Shown here in pieces: positions 26,136 to 34,976 of a stretch of DNA of 64,000 nt (the first letter of the stretch is position 1; each line of letters opens with the position of its first letter). The translations under genes and the position numbers were made by a program. Under the pieces are notes generated by a model. That model saw only the letters and a program-made list of their open reading frames with translations. It was not told the origin of the DNA and did not search any database. The stretch is from Pseudomonas sp. LS1212 (GTDB lineage: Bacteria > Pseudomonadota > Gammaproteobacteria > Pseudomonadales > Pseudomonadaceae): the NCBI RefSeq assembly GCF_024741815.1, contig NZ_CP102951.1:3424001-3488000 (forward strand), given 5' to 3'.

Positions 26136-27722
26136 ATGACTCGCATAATCAAGTGGCTGCCGAAACTCGCCCTGGTGGCGACTACGGTCATGGCAATTTC
26201 GGCAACTGCCGGGGCTGCAGAAAAACCCAACATTCTGGTGATCTTCGGTGATGACATCGGCCAGACTAATATCAGCGCCTATTCCATGGGCGTGGTCGGC
26301 TACAAGACGCCCAACATCGACCGCATCGCCCATGAAGGCATGCTGTTCACCGACTACTACGCGGAAAACAGCTGCACCGCTGGACGCTCCTCCTTCATCA
26401 CCGGTCAGTCGCCGCTGCGCACCGGCCTGACCAAAGTCGGCGTGCCAGGTGCGCCGATCGGCATTCAAAAACGTGACATCACCATCGCTCAGGCGCTCAA
26501 ATCCCAGGGCTACGCCACTGGTCAATTCGGCAAGAACCACCTGGGTGACAAGGATGCATTCCTGCCGACCAACCACGGTTTCGACGAGTTCTTCGGCAAC
26601 CTCTACCACCTCAACACCGAAGAAGAACCCGAACGCGCCTATTGGCCCAAGGATGACCCGGACTTCGTCAAATCCAGAACGCCGCGCGGCGTGATCCACA
26701 GCTACGCCGATGGCAAGATCGAAGACACTGGAGCCCTGACCGCCAAGCGCATGGAAACCATCGACGACGAAACCACCGCCGCCGCCCAGTCCTTTATCGA
26801 ACGCCAGGCCAAAGCCGACAAACCGTTTTTCGTGTGGATGAACACCACGCGCATGCACCTGTTCACCCACGTGCGTGATTCGATGAAGGGCCAGAGCGGC
26901 ATGCCCGGCAACGACTACGCCGACGGCATGCTTGAGCATGACGGTGACGTCGGCAAACTGCTGAAAACCCTCGATGAGCTGAAAATCGCCGACAACACCA
27001 TCGTCGTCTACACCACCGACAACGGCCCGAACCAGTTCTCCTGGCCGGACGCGGCGACTACGCCATTCCGCAACGAGAAGAACTCCAACTGGGAAGGTGC
27101 CTACCGGGTGCCGGCCATCGTTCGTTGGCCGGGCAAGATCAAGGCCGGTGAAGTCTCAAACGAAATGTTCTCGGGCATGGACTGGTTCCCGACCCTGCTG
27201 GCTGCTGCAGGTGACACCGGCGTGAAAGACAAACTCCTGAAAGGCTGGTCACCGACTACCGGCGGCACCAACTTTAAGGTGCACCTGGACGGCTATAACC
27301 AACTACCGTACTTGACCGGGCAACAGCCAAAAGGCGAGCGTCGCGAGTTCTACTACTTTAACGACGACGGCGTGCTGGTTTCCATGCGTTATGACAATTG
27401 GAAAGTGGTCTTCGCCGAACAACGGGAACCGGGTGGTTTTGCGGTATGGAGCAGCCCGTTCGTACCCTTGCGAGTTCCCAAACTCTTCAACTTGCGGATG
27501 GACCCGTATGAGCGGGCAGACATCGTTTCTGACCAGTATTACGACTGGACCGTGAAGAATTCCTACTTGCTGGCAGCGGGGGTGGCCAAGGCGACGAGGT
27601 TCCTGCAGACCTTCATCGAATACCCGCCGAGCCAGAAGCCAGCCAGCTTCAGCATCGACCAGATCCGGGCTGCGGTAGACGCGAAAATCGAAGAGAAAAA
27701 TAAAGCCCAATCCAAACCGTGA
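26136..27722 (+). CDS. exported type I (arylsulfatase-type) sulfatase
   Basis: This is 528 residues with a signal peptide (MTRIIKWLPKLALVATTV, cut near TAGA-AEK); AAGGAG precedes the start at 26136. Metal-binding residues appear in FGDDIGQTN. The sulfatase signature SCTAGRSSFITG gives the CxAxR motif with Cys80, which must be converted to formylglycine by a separate enzyme. Further motifs are GQFGKNHLGD, YTTDNGPNQ and a C-terminal RMDPYERAD. It would release sulfate from sulfate esters in the periplasm. Its neighbours suggest that the alcohol produced could feed the oxidation operon, which is inference. Confidence 0.9.
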   Translation: MTRIIKWLPKLALVATTVMAISATAGAAEKPNILVIFGDDIGQTNISAYSMGVVGYKTPNIDRIAHEGMLFTDYYAENSCTAGRSSFITGQSPLRTGLTKVGVPGAPIGIQKRDITIAQALKSQGYATGQFGKNHLGDKDAFLPTNHGFDEFFGNLYHLNTEEEPERAYWPKDDPDFVKSRTPRGVIHSYADGKIEDTGALTAKRMETIDDETTAAAQSFIERQAKADKPFFVWMNTTRMHLFTHVRDSMKGQSGMPGNDYADGMLEHDGDVGKLLKTLDELKIADNTIVVYTTDNGPNQFSWPDAATTPFRNEKNSNWEGAYRVPAIVRWPGKIKAGEVSNEMFSGMDWFPTLLAAAGDTGVKDKLLKGWSPTTGGTNFKVHLDGYNQLPYLTGQQPKGERREFYYFNDDGVLVSMRYDNWKVVFAEQREPGGFAVWSSPFVPLRVPKLFNLRMDPYERADIVSDQYYDWTVKNSYLLAAGVAKATRFLQTFIEYPPSQKPASFSIDQIRAAVDAKIEEKNKAQSKP

Positions 27723-27762
27723 CAGGTGCCCGCTGCCTGCTTTTCGGTGGGCGGCGGCTTTC

Positions 27763-27789
27763 GGCCGATTCTGTTGAAAAAGCCGGATT
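27763..27789 (+). repeat. left copy of a 27-base inverted repeat
   Basis: The sequence contains GGCCGATTCTGTTGAAAAAG. An inverted copy lies at 38220-38246 with one mismatch in 27. The type resembles solo insertion-sequence ends common in Pseudomonas. The pair brackets about 10.4 kb that includes the T6SS effector island. Confidence 0.75.
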
Positions 27790-27872
27790 CCCAATATTAC
27801 GACCTTGATGAACGCCCAGCCTGCTGGGTAGCAAATGACGCGGATAACAATTTCAAGCAGTACATCCAGCAT
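27790..27872 (-). pseudogene. N-terminal fragment of a small membrane protein
   Basis: From the ATG at 27872 the minus strand encodes MLDVLLEIVIRVICYPAGW and continues as a hydrophobic helix for about 28 residues. It then runs into the 27-base inverted repeat. It looks like the 5' end of a small inner-membrane protein truncated by insertion of mobile DNA. The family is not certain. Confidence 0.35.
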
Positions 27873-27986
27873 CGAAGCGCCATGGCATAGTCAATTTCAA
27901 CATGATTACAATCGTAGTTTGGGGCCTGCCGGAGAAGATTTCCGGACTAGACTCGCTCATCCTGCAGCCCTGCCATACTGTTCAGC

Positions 27987-28727
27987 ATGACCAGTGCAAC
28001 CTTCCGCTTCTACGAGGAGCTCAACGATTTCCTGCCGGCCGAACGGCGGCGGCAGTCCTTCACCTGCGAGTGCGCGCGAGGGGCGACGGTCAAGCACATG
28101 ATCGAGGCGCTCGGGATACCGCACACCGAGGTCGAGCTGGTGCTGCTCAACGGCGAGTCGGTGGGCTTCGAGCGGGTGATCTTCGACAGTGACCGGCTGG
28201 CGGTGTATCCCAAGTTCGAAGCGCTGGACATCAGCCCGCTGCTCAAGGTTCGTGCGCAACCTTTACGGGTGCTGCGCTTCGTCGCTGATGCGCACCTTGG
28301 CGGGCTGGCCAGCCTGCTGCGCATGAGCGGCTTCGACACCCTTTACGACAATGGCTTCGAGGATGGCGAGATCGCCGAGATCGCTGCGCAGCAAGGACGC
28401 ATCGTGCTAACCCGCGACCGCGAACTGCTCAAGCGGCGGATCATCAGCCACGGCTGTTACGTGCATGCCCTGAAACCGTCGCTGCAGCTGCGCGAATTGT
28501 ACGAGCGCCTCGACCTGGCGCGTAGCGCGCGGCCATTCAGCCTGTGCCTTCATTGCAACCTGCCGCTGCACGAGATCAGCCCGGAACTGGCCCGGCCGCA
28601 GGTGCCGCCACGCATTGGCGCCCTCTATTCGCACTTCCTGCGCTGCGACGCCTGCCAACGGGTTTACTGGGAGGGTTCGCACTGGCGCGGCATGTGTGCA
28701 CTGCTGGCACCTCTGCTGGACCGATAG
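27987..28727 (+). CDS. Mut7-C RNase-domain protein with ubiquitin-like N-terminal domain
   Basis: The 246-residue protein has an N-terminal ThiS/MoaD-like ubiquitin fold (FRFYEELNDFLPAERR ... VELVLLNGESVGF, residues 1-85). A Mut7-C/PIN-like nuclease domain follows, with acidic residues in RFVADAHLGGLASLLRMSGFDT and IVLTRDRELLKRR. The C-terminal part has zinc-ribbon cysteines CLHCN and CDACQ. The family is predicted to act in RNA turnover, but no specific target is known. It lies next to transposase remnants. Confidence 0.85.
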   Translation: MTSATFRFYEELNDFLPAERRRQSFTCECARGATVKHMIEALGIPHTEVELVLLNGESVGFERVIFDSDRLAVYPKFEALDISPLLKVRAQPLRVLRFVADAHLGGLASLLRMSGFDTLYDNGFEDGEIAEIAAQQGRIVLTRDRELLKRRIISHGCYVHALKPSLQLRELYERLDLARSARPFSLCLHCNLPLHEISPELARPQVPPRIGALYSHFLRCDACQRVYWEGSHWRGMCALLAPLLDR

Positions 28728-28761
28728 CCGAGCGCATCGGGCCGGCTGCGTTGCCAGGGAT

Positions 28762-29262
28762 AACTGGCTTTTGCATCAGGTAGATAACGGCCTGAAGCTG
28801 ACGATCAGCCCGGACCACTCGACCTTTTCCAAGAACCGACGCGGCCGTTTTCGGGATAGCGATCTGTTTCGCTGGTTGTTCAATGAGGTGCTGCGTCGCT
28901 GCATGGATGCGGGTTTGGTCAAGGGCGAAGGGTTTGCCGTGGACGCCAGCATCATCAAAGCGGATGCGAGTCGGCAGCGCGGCGTACCGGGTGATGAACA
29001 AGTTAACTGGAGCGATCCGTCCCTGAGTACCCGCGCTGTACGTGAATACCTTGCGGCACTTGATGAAGAGGCTTTGGCCGAAACGCTACCGAAGCGTTTA
29101 TCACTGACTGATCCTCAGGCCCGCTGGACAGCTGCTCCAGGCGGCCCAGCGTTCTTCGCTTACTCCACGAATTATCTGATCGATACCAAGAACGGCGTGA
29201 TCATGGATGTGCAGCCAACACCTGCTCATCGCACGGCCGAGGTCGAGAGCACCAAATGCGAA
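28762..29262 (+). pseudogene. transposase fragment (IS1182/IS5-like), truncated at both ends
   Basis: The in-frame segment has NGLKLTISPDHSTFSKNR and EGFAVDASIIKADASRQR, which are DDE transposase core motifs including one catalytic aspartate, then STNYLIDTKNGVIMDV. Both the N-terminal start and the C-terminal half are missing. The 3' break falls where the IS21-like end begins (29262-29285). It is therefore an older insertion cut by IS21. Confidence 0.8.
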
Positions 29263-29312
29263 ATTGCATCTCACTTGACCACCCCACCGGTAGGCGGAGT
29301 GGTCGTCGCTCT

Positions 29313-30055
29313 TCAGTTTTTCCTGCTCTTGAGTTTGCGCATCGATTCGCCCTTGAGTGGAATCACATGCGACTTGTGAACGATCCGGTCCAACACTGCA
29401 TCGGCAATCGTCGGATCCGTGAAAAGGTCGTACCATTTTTCTTTGGGGTACTGACTGGTGACCAGCAAGGAGCCATTGCGTGATTGCTGATCAATAACAT
29501 CTAGCAGGAAGGGGCCGAGCTGGGAGTCAATGCCGCCGATTCCCAAGTCATCGATGATCAGGAGTTGAGCCTTGATCAATTGCCTGCGCAGTTTCGGAAG
29601 CGTGTGGTCCGCGTAGGACAGTGTTATGTCTTCGAAAAGCTGTGTTGCTGTAAGGTAATAGGTATTGAACCCTAGGCGACAGGCCTGATTACCAAAGGCG
29701 CAAGCCAACCAGGTTTTTCCGGTGCCAGTAGCACCTGTCAAAATGAGATTTTGTCGGCGACGTAACCATTCACGATCCGCCAAGGTCATGACCATGTTGC
29801 GATCTAGCCCTCGGCTTGCCTTGTACTCGATACTTTCCAAGGTGGCCTGCGTCTCTCTCAGTTTGGCGGTTTTCAGAAAGCGCTCAACCTTACGCGTTTC
29901 ACGCTCGCTGGTTTCAGACTCCATCATCAGACCAAGACGCAAATCGAATGTCTGTTCTGAAGGTTTGGTTGGTTCAACTGCTGCTCATAAGCACTGGCCA
30001 TGCCTTTCAGGCCCAGCTCAATCAGTTGCTGACTGGTATTCAACAGCGTCTTCAT
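29313..30055 (-). pseudogene. istB: IstB ATP-binding transposition helper, frameshifted
   Basis: The gene starts at 30055 (MKTLLNTSQQLIELGLKG), overlapping the istA stop by ATGA. Near 29960 one base is missing, so the first frame ends soon after and the second frame carries the body from LRLGLMMESETSE. That body has the Walker A LTGATGTGKTWLACAFGN, Walker B LLIIDDLGI, and the IstB end DRIVHKSHVIPLKG. IstB is the AAA+ partner that helps IstA choose targets in IS21 elements. Confidence 0.85.
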
Positions 30056-30690
30056 ACAGGCTTCTCCTCTTGAGCGGCGTAGTACGTCGCTTCACGGATA
30101 TTCGAATGTTCAATGGTGGGAGTCGTAATCATTGGCGGACGCCGAAGGTCAGAGCCAATACGCAAAATGGCTCGCAGACGCTCGGAGCTGACAATGCCGA
30201 GCGAGTTCGCATAAGCGCAGGCTGACTCCAGGCGTTCGTGAGGTATCTGCTCCTTCCGCACGTCACGTTTGAGCGCTGTCACGGCCCTCAGTCCTGTTGC
30301 AAAGTCTCGGCGGTCTTCCAAATTGCGTTGCACGTAGAGGTAAGTTGCAGGGCCAATGTCTGCCGCCCACTTCAGCAAGGCTGGCGGTTGAGAGTCCTGA
30401 AACTGATTGTGGTTGGGTGCCAAATGCTCACGCAAGGTACTGACCCCCCGGCGTGGAATCGATACGGTGACTGCTGATCACGCGTCGTTGGAACGTGACT
30501 TCCAGCCAATCGGTATTCACGCGCAGATCCACCAACTGGTTAGCATGGTGATAAGGCACCGAGTAGGATCGACCTTGAAACTCAACGTGGTAATCACCGC
30601 CAATACGAACCTGGTACACGGCGGCCGCTCGTCTCAATTTGCTGGTGTACCAGACCTCGCAGGGCAACAAGCGCTCCTTGAGCTGGTTTC
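30052..30690 (-). pseudogene. istA: IstA transposase, C-terminal part, frameshifted
   Basis: Two frames carry the C-terminal part of IstA. The first (30428-30670) has YHVEFQGRSYSVPYHHANQL. The second (30052-30435) starts REHLAPNHNQFQ and continues to EEKPV. They join by a one-base shift near 30432. The catalytic N-terminal half is missing beyond about 30690. The arrangement with istB is that of IS21. Confidence 0.8.
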
Positions 30691-30905
30691 AACGCGTCAA
30701 GTTTATGCAGCGGTTGCTGAAAGGTGATTTCGGGATGGATGTGCAGTTCGCCATGGCCCCACAGTTCGACCTCAACGATGAACTGGATATCCCAGAGGAT
30801 GTGCTCAAGGATTACTGGCGCGCAGCACGACTACGAAAATGGGGTTGGGAGCAGATCATGAACGGCCGATGCGAAGCATTCCCACCGACCGAACTTCTCC
30901 TGTAA
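30686..30905 (+). pseudogene. C-terminal fragment of an unrecognised gene
   Basis: Downstream of the IS21 break an open frame encodes about 70 residues (…FMQRLLKGDFGMDVQFAM, then KDYWRAARLRKWGW) to a TAA at 30903-30905. Its composition is coding-like, but the start is not present. I do not recognise the family. It is probably the 3' end of a gene interrupted by the IS21 element. Confidence 0.45.
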
Positions 30906-31669
30906 GGCAGATGCAGCGAGCCCTAACATGGAGTTGCGATTTGGTGGGTTATCATTAGTTGGTGTTTGAAAATCATCTCGGCCAGCACCGGAAATGGCAC
31001 TGATGGATGTGACGACAACACTGGAAAGTACTCAGTATTGCCATGATCAAATGGCAGACGACAAAGCGATCATGAAGTAACAAAAACAACACATCATAAA
31101 TTTACAACTAAGTTACATCCGCATGGCTTTGTATGTAGGAAATTTCTGAAAGTGTTGTCAGTTTTTCAGAATCATATAATTACAGTCACCAAGGTGCCTA
31201 CAATCTGGCCACCTCGTGACCGGTTCGCTTTGCGCCAAGTTCCGGATTCATTGCTCTTGAGATGCGTAGGCCAGACACCCCGGGAGAGGCTTGACAGTAA
31301 AGCGCGAGTCATAGGGATGGAAAGGCTCAAGCAGCTTTCTGCCTAATAGCGGGCAGGAGCTGCCTGGGGTAGTTTGCTTGTTAGTTATTGAAATAATTTC
31401 GTGAGCTTCTTGGGCTTTTCACAATAACGCTTTACCTTGTACCCTAATGTTGAACTACCATTGCCCTAGCGTCAGCACTGCTCACTGCCGAAAAAATCTG
31501 AATAGTTATCGCCCGCTCATGCTATCCAGACTCGGCCAGCCTGTAGATGTAGAACTTCCAACTCTGACGACATGCATATCTGCGCTTTGGCTAGCTTTAG
31601 CGTTATTTGATACCACTCACTGACCGAGAAACTCCCGGCCTGTGACTTTCCGAACAAGAGGAACAGCGG
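30906..31669. other. AT-rich region upstream of vgrG
   Basis: These 764 bases have no convincing gene. The composition is more AT-rich than the flanking coding DNA, which is common upstream of orphan vgrG islands. The promoter of the vgrG operon should lie here, but I do not see an unambiguous -35/-10 pair. Confidence 0.4.
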
Positions 31670-33715
31670 ATGTTCGCCCCTGCGAATCAATCACAGTTTG
31701 ACCTGACCGTCTTTGGTCGTCAGCACGACTTCAAAGTGCTCTCATTCTCGGGTGAAGAGAGACTCAATACGCCTTATGTCATCACCGTCGAACTGGTCAG
31801 CGAACAGGCCAATCTGGATTTTCAATCGCTGTTGCACCAGCTGGCGTTTCTGAGTTTTACCCCAGAATCCACCTGGCTACCGGCCGAAGGGGTTCACGGG
31901 CAGATCTACTCGATTGGCCAACGCACATCCGTGGGCCGCTTGAGTCGTTACACCCTGGTGTTGGTGCCGCATCTGACCTACCTGACCCACAGCTACAATC
32001 AACGTATTTTCCAGAACAAGACGGTGCCGGACATCATCAGCCAGGTGCTGGATGGCCACAACATCGTCACGGGCGCGCATGCCTACTTCGAGTTGGATCT
32101 TCGCCTGTATCCGGCGCGCGAATACTGCGTGCAGTACGGTGAGTCGGATCTGCACTTTATCCAGCGCCTCTGCGAAGAGGAAGGTCTGCATTTTCATTTT
32201 CGCCACAGCCGAGACGGCCATACGCTGATCTTCGGCGATGACAATGCGGTGTTTCGTGCACTGGATCGGCCGACACCGTATGTCGATGGCCGGGGCATGG
32301 TCGCCGATGAGCCGGCGATTCAGGACTTTACCGTGCGCCTAGCCGTGCGTACCACGGAAGTGGCCCGCCGCGACTACAGTTTTGAAAAGCCCCATGTCAC
32401 CCTGGGTTACGGCGCAAAACTGGACTACGGCCAGAAGACCCGCGTCTATCCCGACCTGGAGGATTACCAGTATCCCGGTGGTTTCGACAACGCCAAACGC
32501 GGTAATTTTCTGGCGGATCGTAGTCTTGAGCGCCACCGAAGCGATTATCAGTTGGCCGAGGGCCGGAGCAACCAACCGACCCTGCGCGGCGGTCACTGTT
32601 TTGAACTCAGCGAGCATTCACGCGCTGACTGGAACGACCGTTGGTTGCTGCTCTGCGTTGAACACGAAGGTAAACAGCCCCAGGCGCTGGAAGAACTGAT
32701 CGGCAGCCAGCCCAAGTCCGCCGATGGCTTCGAACAAGGTTATCGCAACCACTTCACCGCGATCCCCGGGAAGACACCGTATCGCCCGCCGCAGGAACAC
32801 GCCAAGCACCAGATCCTGGGTAGCCAGACCGCCAAGGTCACTGGTCCAGACGGTGAGGAAATCTATTGCGATGCGCATGGCCGGATCAAGGTCCAGTTTC
32901 ACTGGGATCGTGCGGATAAAAACAACGACAAGAGCAGTTGCTGGCTACGCGTCGCTTCCGGCTGGGCCGGTCAACGTTACGGTGCGGTCACTATTCCGCG
33001 GGTCGGCACGGAAGTGCTGGTCACCTTCCAGGAAGGTGACCCTGATCGGCCGTTGGTGACCGGTTGCCTGCACCATGTGGAAAAGCCGGTGCCGTATGCG
33101 CTGCCTGAGCACAAAACCCGCAGTGTGTTCCGTAGTAACAGCACACCGCATACCCCCGGTACCAGCGCCTTCACCGAACTGTCGATCGAAGACCGTGCCG
33201 GCCAAGAGAAGATCTTTATCCAGGCCGAACGGGATCTGGAACAACAGATCAAACACGACTACCACCTCACCATCGGTAACGAGCGTCAGGTCACGGTCAA
33301 AGGCAACAGCGGCACCCTCGTCGAGGGCCGCGATAGCCTGACGGTGAGCGACAGCCTGCACTTCAGGGTAGGAGAGGAGCTAGTGGCCCAGGCCGGGCAA
33401 CAAATCCATTTGAAAGCCGGCGCCGATCTGATCCTCGATGCGGATGTCAGCATTACCCTTAAGGCAGGCGGTCATCACATCGTCATTGGGCCAGCCGGCA
33501 TCTTCAGCAGCACTGAAATCCAATTGGGTGGAGCCCCCGTGAGTCCACTGTCACCTGGCGCGCTAGCCACGTCGGAGATGTCCCCCGTTTCTCCTCCTGT
33601 TGTGGGTGCCAGCCAACGTTCGATCATGGCCATTACCAAGCAGCACGCTGCTGAATTTTGTCCTTTATGTGAGGCCTGTCGAGAAGGTGTTTGCATGCCC
33701 GAGGAAACAGTATGA
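31670..33715 (+). CDS. vgrG: T6SS spike protein VgrG
   Basis: This 681-residue VgrG/TssI trimeric spike tips the type VI secretion tube. Domain order is a gp27-like base (FDLTVFGRQHDFKVLSFSGEE, residues 8-380), the OB-fold/gp5 domain with GRIKVQFHWDR and SGWAGQRYGAVTIPRVGTEVLV near 405-460, then a beta-helix (DSLHFRVGEELVAQAGQQIH). A tail of about 60 residues ends in a cysteine cluster CPLCEACREGVC. RBS AAGAGGAAC precedes the start. The stop overlaps the next gene by ATGA. No other T6SS structural genes are in the window, so it is an orphan VgrG island using a core system elsewhere. Confidence 0.95.
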   Translation: MFAPANQSQFDLTVFGRQHDFKVLSFSGEERLNTPYVITVELVSEQANLDFQSLLHQLAFLSFTPESTWLPAEGVHGQIYSIGQRTSVGRLSRYTLVLVPHLTYLTHSYNQRIFQNKTVPDIISQVLDGHNIVTGAHAYFELDLRLYPAREYCVQYGESDLHFIQRLCEEEGLHFHFRHSRDGHTLIFGDDNAVFRALDRPTPYVDGRGMVADEPAIQDFTVRLAVRTTEVARRDYSFEKPHVTLGYGAKLDYGQKTRVYPDLEDYQYPGGFDNAKRGNFLADRSLERHRSDYQLAEGRSNQPTLRGGHCFELSEHSRADWNDRWLLLCVEHEGKQPQALEELIGSQPKSADGFEQGYRNHFTAIPGKTPYRPPQEHAKHQILGSQTAKVTGPDGEEIYCDAHGRIKVQFHWDRADKNNDKSSCWLRVASGWAGQRYGAVTIPRVGTEVLVTFQEGDPDRPLVTGCLHHVEKPVPYALPEHKTRSVFRSNSTPHTPGTSAFTELSIEDRAGQEKIFIQAERDLEQQIKHDYHLTIGNERQVTVKGNSGTLVEGRDSLTVSDSLHFRVGEELVAQAGQQIHLKAGADLILDADVSITLKAGGHHIVIGPAGIFSSTEIQLGGAPVSPLSPGALATSEMSPVSPPVVGASQRSIMAITKQHAAEFCPLCEACREGVCMPEETV

Positions 33716-34563
33716 GTACCGTACCTGGCCAATGGATGAACGAACAAGTCCGTCTCGGTCATACCCTGTACTTGATTCTGGATTCCGAGGGTGAACTCGA
33801 TACACGCCGTGCGTTATTGGGGGCGCACCAACGGCCAAACCACCTCGGTGTATATAGCGAAACGCCGGTCGCTGATCTTGTCGATGCAGGCCCTTTCATC
33901 ATCCAAATCGACAATCCCCCAGCCCCCCTACTTAATACATTACTCTGCGCGCCAGAGCGTAACTGGGGCTGGCTGGCTAGTGCCAAGGACGATGAAATAA
34001 CGGTACTGGCCAAGCACTGGCGAGAACGCCTGATCATTGGCCAGCGGCCTCAACAAGCGCTGTATCGGTTCCACGACAACCGAGTCTTGGCTCGGGCGCT
34101 GGGGAGTCTGCCTGTCGAGACACTCCCCGAATACCTGGGTCCTATCGTCAGTCTGTGTTACTGGCAGGGCGAACAATGGGCAACGGTTGAGAATCCCGTG
34201 CCCGGTGAATACCCGGTACCCACCGACCCCAAGTGGCTGCACACGCCTTCCTCGGCCACCCATTCGATGGCCATCTTGCGCGAAAACCTCAGCCGTTATC
34301 TGTTTGCCGAACAGGGTGAGGCGTTCGCACAACTGGCTCTGAATCAGGATCCGCACCGCTGGCTCGACGAACAACTTTCGCAAGCGCAACAGTGGGAATG
34401 GCTGGCGCCTGAGCAGGTGCAGTTTTTCATTCTCCAGCAGCTGAAAGAAGCCCGGACACCCGTCATAAAAAGCTGGCTACCACGTCCAGGCGAGGCGCCA
34501 CATGTTCATTTCGAGCGCCTGTTTAATGAAGTGCGTTTTTGGTCAGGAGAGCACTCTGCATGA
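33712..34563 (+). CDS. DUF4123 T6SS effector adaptor (Tap/TEC)
   Basis: This is 283 residues from the ATG at 33712, which overlaps the vgrG stop. The N-terminal DUF4123 domain is visible (LYLILDSEGELDTRRALL, then VADLVDAGPFIIQID, NWGWLASAKDDE, FHDNRVLARAL), followed by a C-terminal helical part with HRWLDEQLSQAQQWEW. DUF4123 proteins load a specific effector onto its cognate VgrG before firing. Its position between vgrG and the lipase gene matches this role. The family assignment is firm and the effector pairing is inferred from gene order. Confidence 0.92.
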   Translation: MSTVPGQWMNEQVRLGHTLYLILDSEGELDTRRALLGAHQRPNHLGVYSETPVADLVDAGPFIIQIDNPPAPLLNTLLCAPERNWGWLASAKDDEITVLAKHWRERLIIGQRPQQALYRFHDNRVLARALGSLPVETLPEYLGPIVSLCYWQGEQWATVENPVPGEYPVPTDPKWLHTPSSATHSMAILRENLSRYLFAEQGEAFAQLALNQDPHRWLDEQLSQAQQWEWLAPEQVQFFILQQLKEARTPVIKSWLPRPGEAPHVHFERLFNEVRFWSGEHSA

Positions 34564-34643
34564 TGCAGATAGCGGGAAGTCTATTTTTGCGCCTGCCCTT
34601 TTTATTTACTCATCAGCCTTCAAAAATTTACTGGAAACAAATT

Positions 34644-34976
34644 ATGAGTACCAAATTCAAGGTTCAATTTCTGATCTTTTTGCTCAGCTTAGTTCCTCTG
34701 CATAAAGCGTTTGCGGAGGAAGGTACGATTTGGCCCGTGGTTGTTTTTTTCGGTCTCACCTACACCACTTTCTCGCCTTTCATCAGCACGCTAGATAATA
34801 GCTACGACAACATCTCAAAGGCGTCTCTTAAAGAGGATGCAGCGACATTCGTTGCTTCGGACGGTGCGATACGTGGGCCGTTTCTGGAGTCAGCTTTGCA
34901 AGCCGCACGACGAGAGCAGCACGTTGTTCGTTACGACGACATGAGTTTAACCCAAGCGATTCTGGCCTCAAAATGA
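34644..34976 (+). CDS. exported DUF2388-like small protein, possible immunity factor
   Basis: The start at 34644 gives a clean signal peptide (MSTKFKVQFLIFLLSL, cut near AFA-EEG). In-frame ATGs at 34539 and 34560 are alternatives; the latter overlaps the DUF4123 stop. The 110-residue protein ends with EDAATFVASDGAIRGPFLES and SLTQAILAS, which match the DUF2388 pattern. The family has no assigned function. In this operon, between the adaptor and a lipase effector, a periplasmic protein could protect the producer, but this is only suggested by context. Its stop overlaps the next start by ATGA. Confidence 0.7.
   Translation: MSTKFKVQFLIFLLSLVPLHKAFAEEGTIWPVVVFFGLTYTTFSPFISTLDNSYDNISKASLKEDAATFVASDGAIRGPFLESALQAARREQHVVRYDDMSLTQAILASK

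Larger units (their letters stand above)
29255..30690 (-). mobile_element. IS21-family element remnant
   Basis: This segment contains the 3' part of istA and istB in the usual overlapping order on the minus strand. The likely right end, TGCGAAATTGCATCTCACTT near 29257, abuts the truncated transposase fragment. The other side stops inside istA around 30690, where an unrelated plus-strand reading frame begins. Both genes carry frameshifts, so the element is defective. Confidence 0.75.
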
